The position numbers and the translations under genes are program-made. From JAICMB01 sp049514735 (GTDB lineage Bacteria > Acidobacteriota > Terriglobia > Bryobacterales > Bryobacteraceae): DNA of 6,338 bases. Below the pieces are notes generated by a model. That model was not told the origin of the DNA and ran no database searches. It saw only the letters and a list, made by a program, of their open reading frames with translations. The stretch lies in the NCBI GenBank assembly GCA_049514735.1, contig JBEKUT010000649.1:1-6338 (forward strand), given 5' to 3'. This document shows positions 5,071 to 6,338 of this stretch, piece after piece; within the stretch, counting starts at the first letter, position 1; each line of letters opens with the position of its first letter.

Positions 5071-6338
5071 ATGTCTAAAGCCGTCAAAACTCGCCGGAAC
5101 CGCACCAGAAGAATCATAACGTGGTCCGTTCTCGCCGCCGTCTGCGCGGGCGGCGTCTTCGCCGCGTATCATTACGGCTCTCCCGCGACCAAGGTCGACG
5201 TGCCCGTCGCCAAGGCCCGCATCGGCGAGTTCATCATCAGCGTCACCACCCGCGGCGAGGTCCGCAGCGTTCGCGCCGAAGTCCTCACCGCTCCGCAGGT
5301 GCCCTCGCCCCGCATCGTCCATCTCGCCGAATCCGGCAAACCCATCAAGGCCGGCGAGATGGTCTGCGAGTTCGACGCCGCGCAGCAGCAGCAAACTTAT
5401 CTCGAAAAAGATACCAGCGCCCGCACCGCCGACAGCGAAATCGTGCAGTTGAAAGCCGCGCAGAAAATCACCAACGAAACCGACAGCATGAACCTGCTGA
5501 CCTCGCAGTACAACGTCGAGCGCGCCAAGCTCGAAGCCGGGAAAGCGGAAGTGGTTTCCGAGATCGAAGGCGCCAAGGATCGCATCGACGTCGTTACTTC
5601 GCAGGGCGACTTGGATCAGGTCAAGACCACCATCAAATCGCACGGCACATCCAACGAAGCCGACATGGAGCGCGCCGTCCAGAAGAAAGACAAGACCGTG
5701 CGCGACACCAACCGCGCGAAAAGTTATCTCTCGAAAATGATCTTACGCGCCCCTCACGATGGCATCGTCAACATCCTTCCAAACTTTCGCAGTTCCGGTT
5801 CTTTCGGATCCACGCCGCCGCCTTTCAAAGAAGGCGATCAGGCCTGGACCGGCGCCGCCATCGCCGAAATCCCCGACCTTTCGCAAATGATGCTCGAGTT
5901 GAAGCTGGATGAAGTGGATCGCGGAAAGATCAAGCTCGGCCAGAAAATTAAAATCCGCGTCGATGCGATTCCCGAGAAAGAATTCTACGCCACGGTCGAT
6001 TGGATCAGCCCCATCGCGACCGTCAGTTTTCGCGGCATGGGCGCCACCGACAAACTCTTTCCCGCCCGCGCCACCATGCAGAATCTCGACCCTCGCCTGC
6101 GGCCCGGTATGACGGGCTCGGCCGAAATCGTCATCAGAAGCAGGCCGCACACCCTGTTGATTCCGGCGCGCGCCAGTTTCGTTCACGACGGCAAGCCCTC
6201 CGTTTGGATCCAGCGCGGTCAGAATTTCACTATCCGCACCATTGAAGTCGGAGAACGCAACGACACCGACATCGTCGTCAAAAGCGGATTGAAGCCTGGC
6301 GAGCTTGTGGCTCTCGAGAATCCCATCGAAGCGGCCAA
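5071..6338 (+). CDS. Second HlyD-family periplasmic adaptor, 3' end outside the window
   Basis: The frame opens at ATG 5071, immediately after the TAA of the first adaptor, and stays open for 422 codons to the window edge, so the C-terminus is missing. It begins with a basic tail (KTRRNRTRR) and a membrane span at about 15-34 (IITWSVLAAVCAGGVFAAYH). A first lipoyl/barrel half follows (ARIGEFIISVTTRGEVRSV, then IKAGEMVCEFDAAQ at about 92-105). Residues about 105-225 form a long charged coiled-coil hairpin. The second lipoyl half is ILRAPHDGIVNILPN (224-238). A beta-barrel follows (MLELKLDEVDRGKIKLGQKI), then RPGMTGSAEIVI at 344-355. The end (IEVGERNDTDIVVKSGLKPGELVAL) is the usual adaptor C-terminal domain, so few residues are probably missing. 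It lacks the Ser/Thr/Ala-rich insert of its neighbour and is clearly a different protein. Two adaptors in a row usually precede ABC transporter ATPase/permease genes of the MacB type; that is an expectation, not seen here. Confidence 0.9.
   Translation, partial: MSKAVKTRRNRTRRIITWSVLAAVCAGGVFAAYHYGSPATKVDVPVAKARIGEFIISVTTRGEVRSVRAEVLTAPQVPSPRIVHLAESGKPIKAGEMVCEFDAAQQQQTYLEKDTSARTADSEIVQLKAAQKITNETDSMNLLTSQYNVERAKLEAGKAEVVSEIEGAKDRIDVVTSQGDLDQVKTTIKSHGTSNEADMERAVQKKDKTVRDTNRAKSYLSKMILRAPHDGIVNILPNFRSSGSFGSTPPPFKEGDQAWTGAAIAEIPDLSQMMLELKLDEVDRGKIKLGQKIKIRVDAIPEKEFYATVDWISPIATVSFRGMGATDKLFPARATMQNLDPRLRPGMTGSAEIVIRSRPHTLLIPARASFVHDGKPSVWIQRGQNFTIRTIEVGERNDTDIVVKSGLKPGELVALENPIEAA

Noticed and set aside
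4576..5643. Long open frame of 355 codons on the minus strand
   Set aside because: It lies opposite the two adaptor genes, which have clear family motifs. Its protein is rich in Gly, Ala, Asp and Phe with no recognisable domain, as expected for a shadow frame in GC-rich DNA.

Overview
The window looks chromosomal, from a GC-rich Gram-negative-type bacterium. A soil Acidobacteriota lineage is my best guess. It rests on the general look of the AraC, PIN/AbrB and twin HlyD proteins, not on a marker gene, and confidence is low to moderate. No rRNA, tRNA, CRISPR array, insertion sequence or phage gene was seen.

Layout. (1) 16-930 (+) is an intact AraC/XylS-type regulator. (2) 951 to about 1147 (+) is a decayed DUF433 antitoxin-like gene. 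Its recognisable protein is spread over three reading frames, so it no longer encodes one product. (3) 1224-3000 (-) is a small accessory block read on the opposite strand: an AbrB/MazE-like antitoxin, an overlapping PIN-domain (VapC-like) toxin, and a DUF2806 protein of unknown function. In the sampled lines this block is less GC-rich than the efflux genes. (4) 3001-3453 is a 453-base gene-free stretch with five inverted repeats and a very C-rich, G-poor tract. (5) 3454-6338 (+) holds two consecutive HlyD/MacA-type membrane-fusion (periplasmic adaptor) genes. They are different from each other and joined stop-to-start. The second runs off the window end.

How the parts work together. The two adaptors probably form the first part of an efflux or export operon, with an ABC or RND transporter expected just beyond base 6338. 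The AbrB and PIN genes form a standard type II toxin-antitoxin pair. The DUF433 remnant is the relic of another antitoxin-like gene, so the stretch between the AraC gene and the efflux operon appears to be a site where toxin-antitoxin and accessory genes come and go. Whether the AraC protein controls the efflux operon cannot be told from the sequence.

I did not find a clearly new biological system. The best leads are the structured leader upstream of the toxin-antitoxin pair, the Ser/Thr/Ala-rich insert that splits the lipoyl-like domain of the first adaptor, the DUF433 relic, and the DUF2806 gene next to a toxin-antitoxin module.
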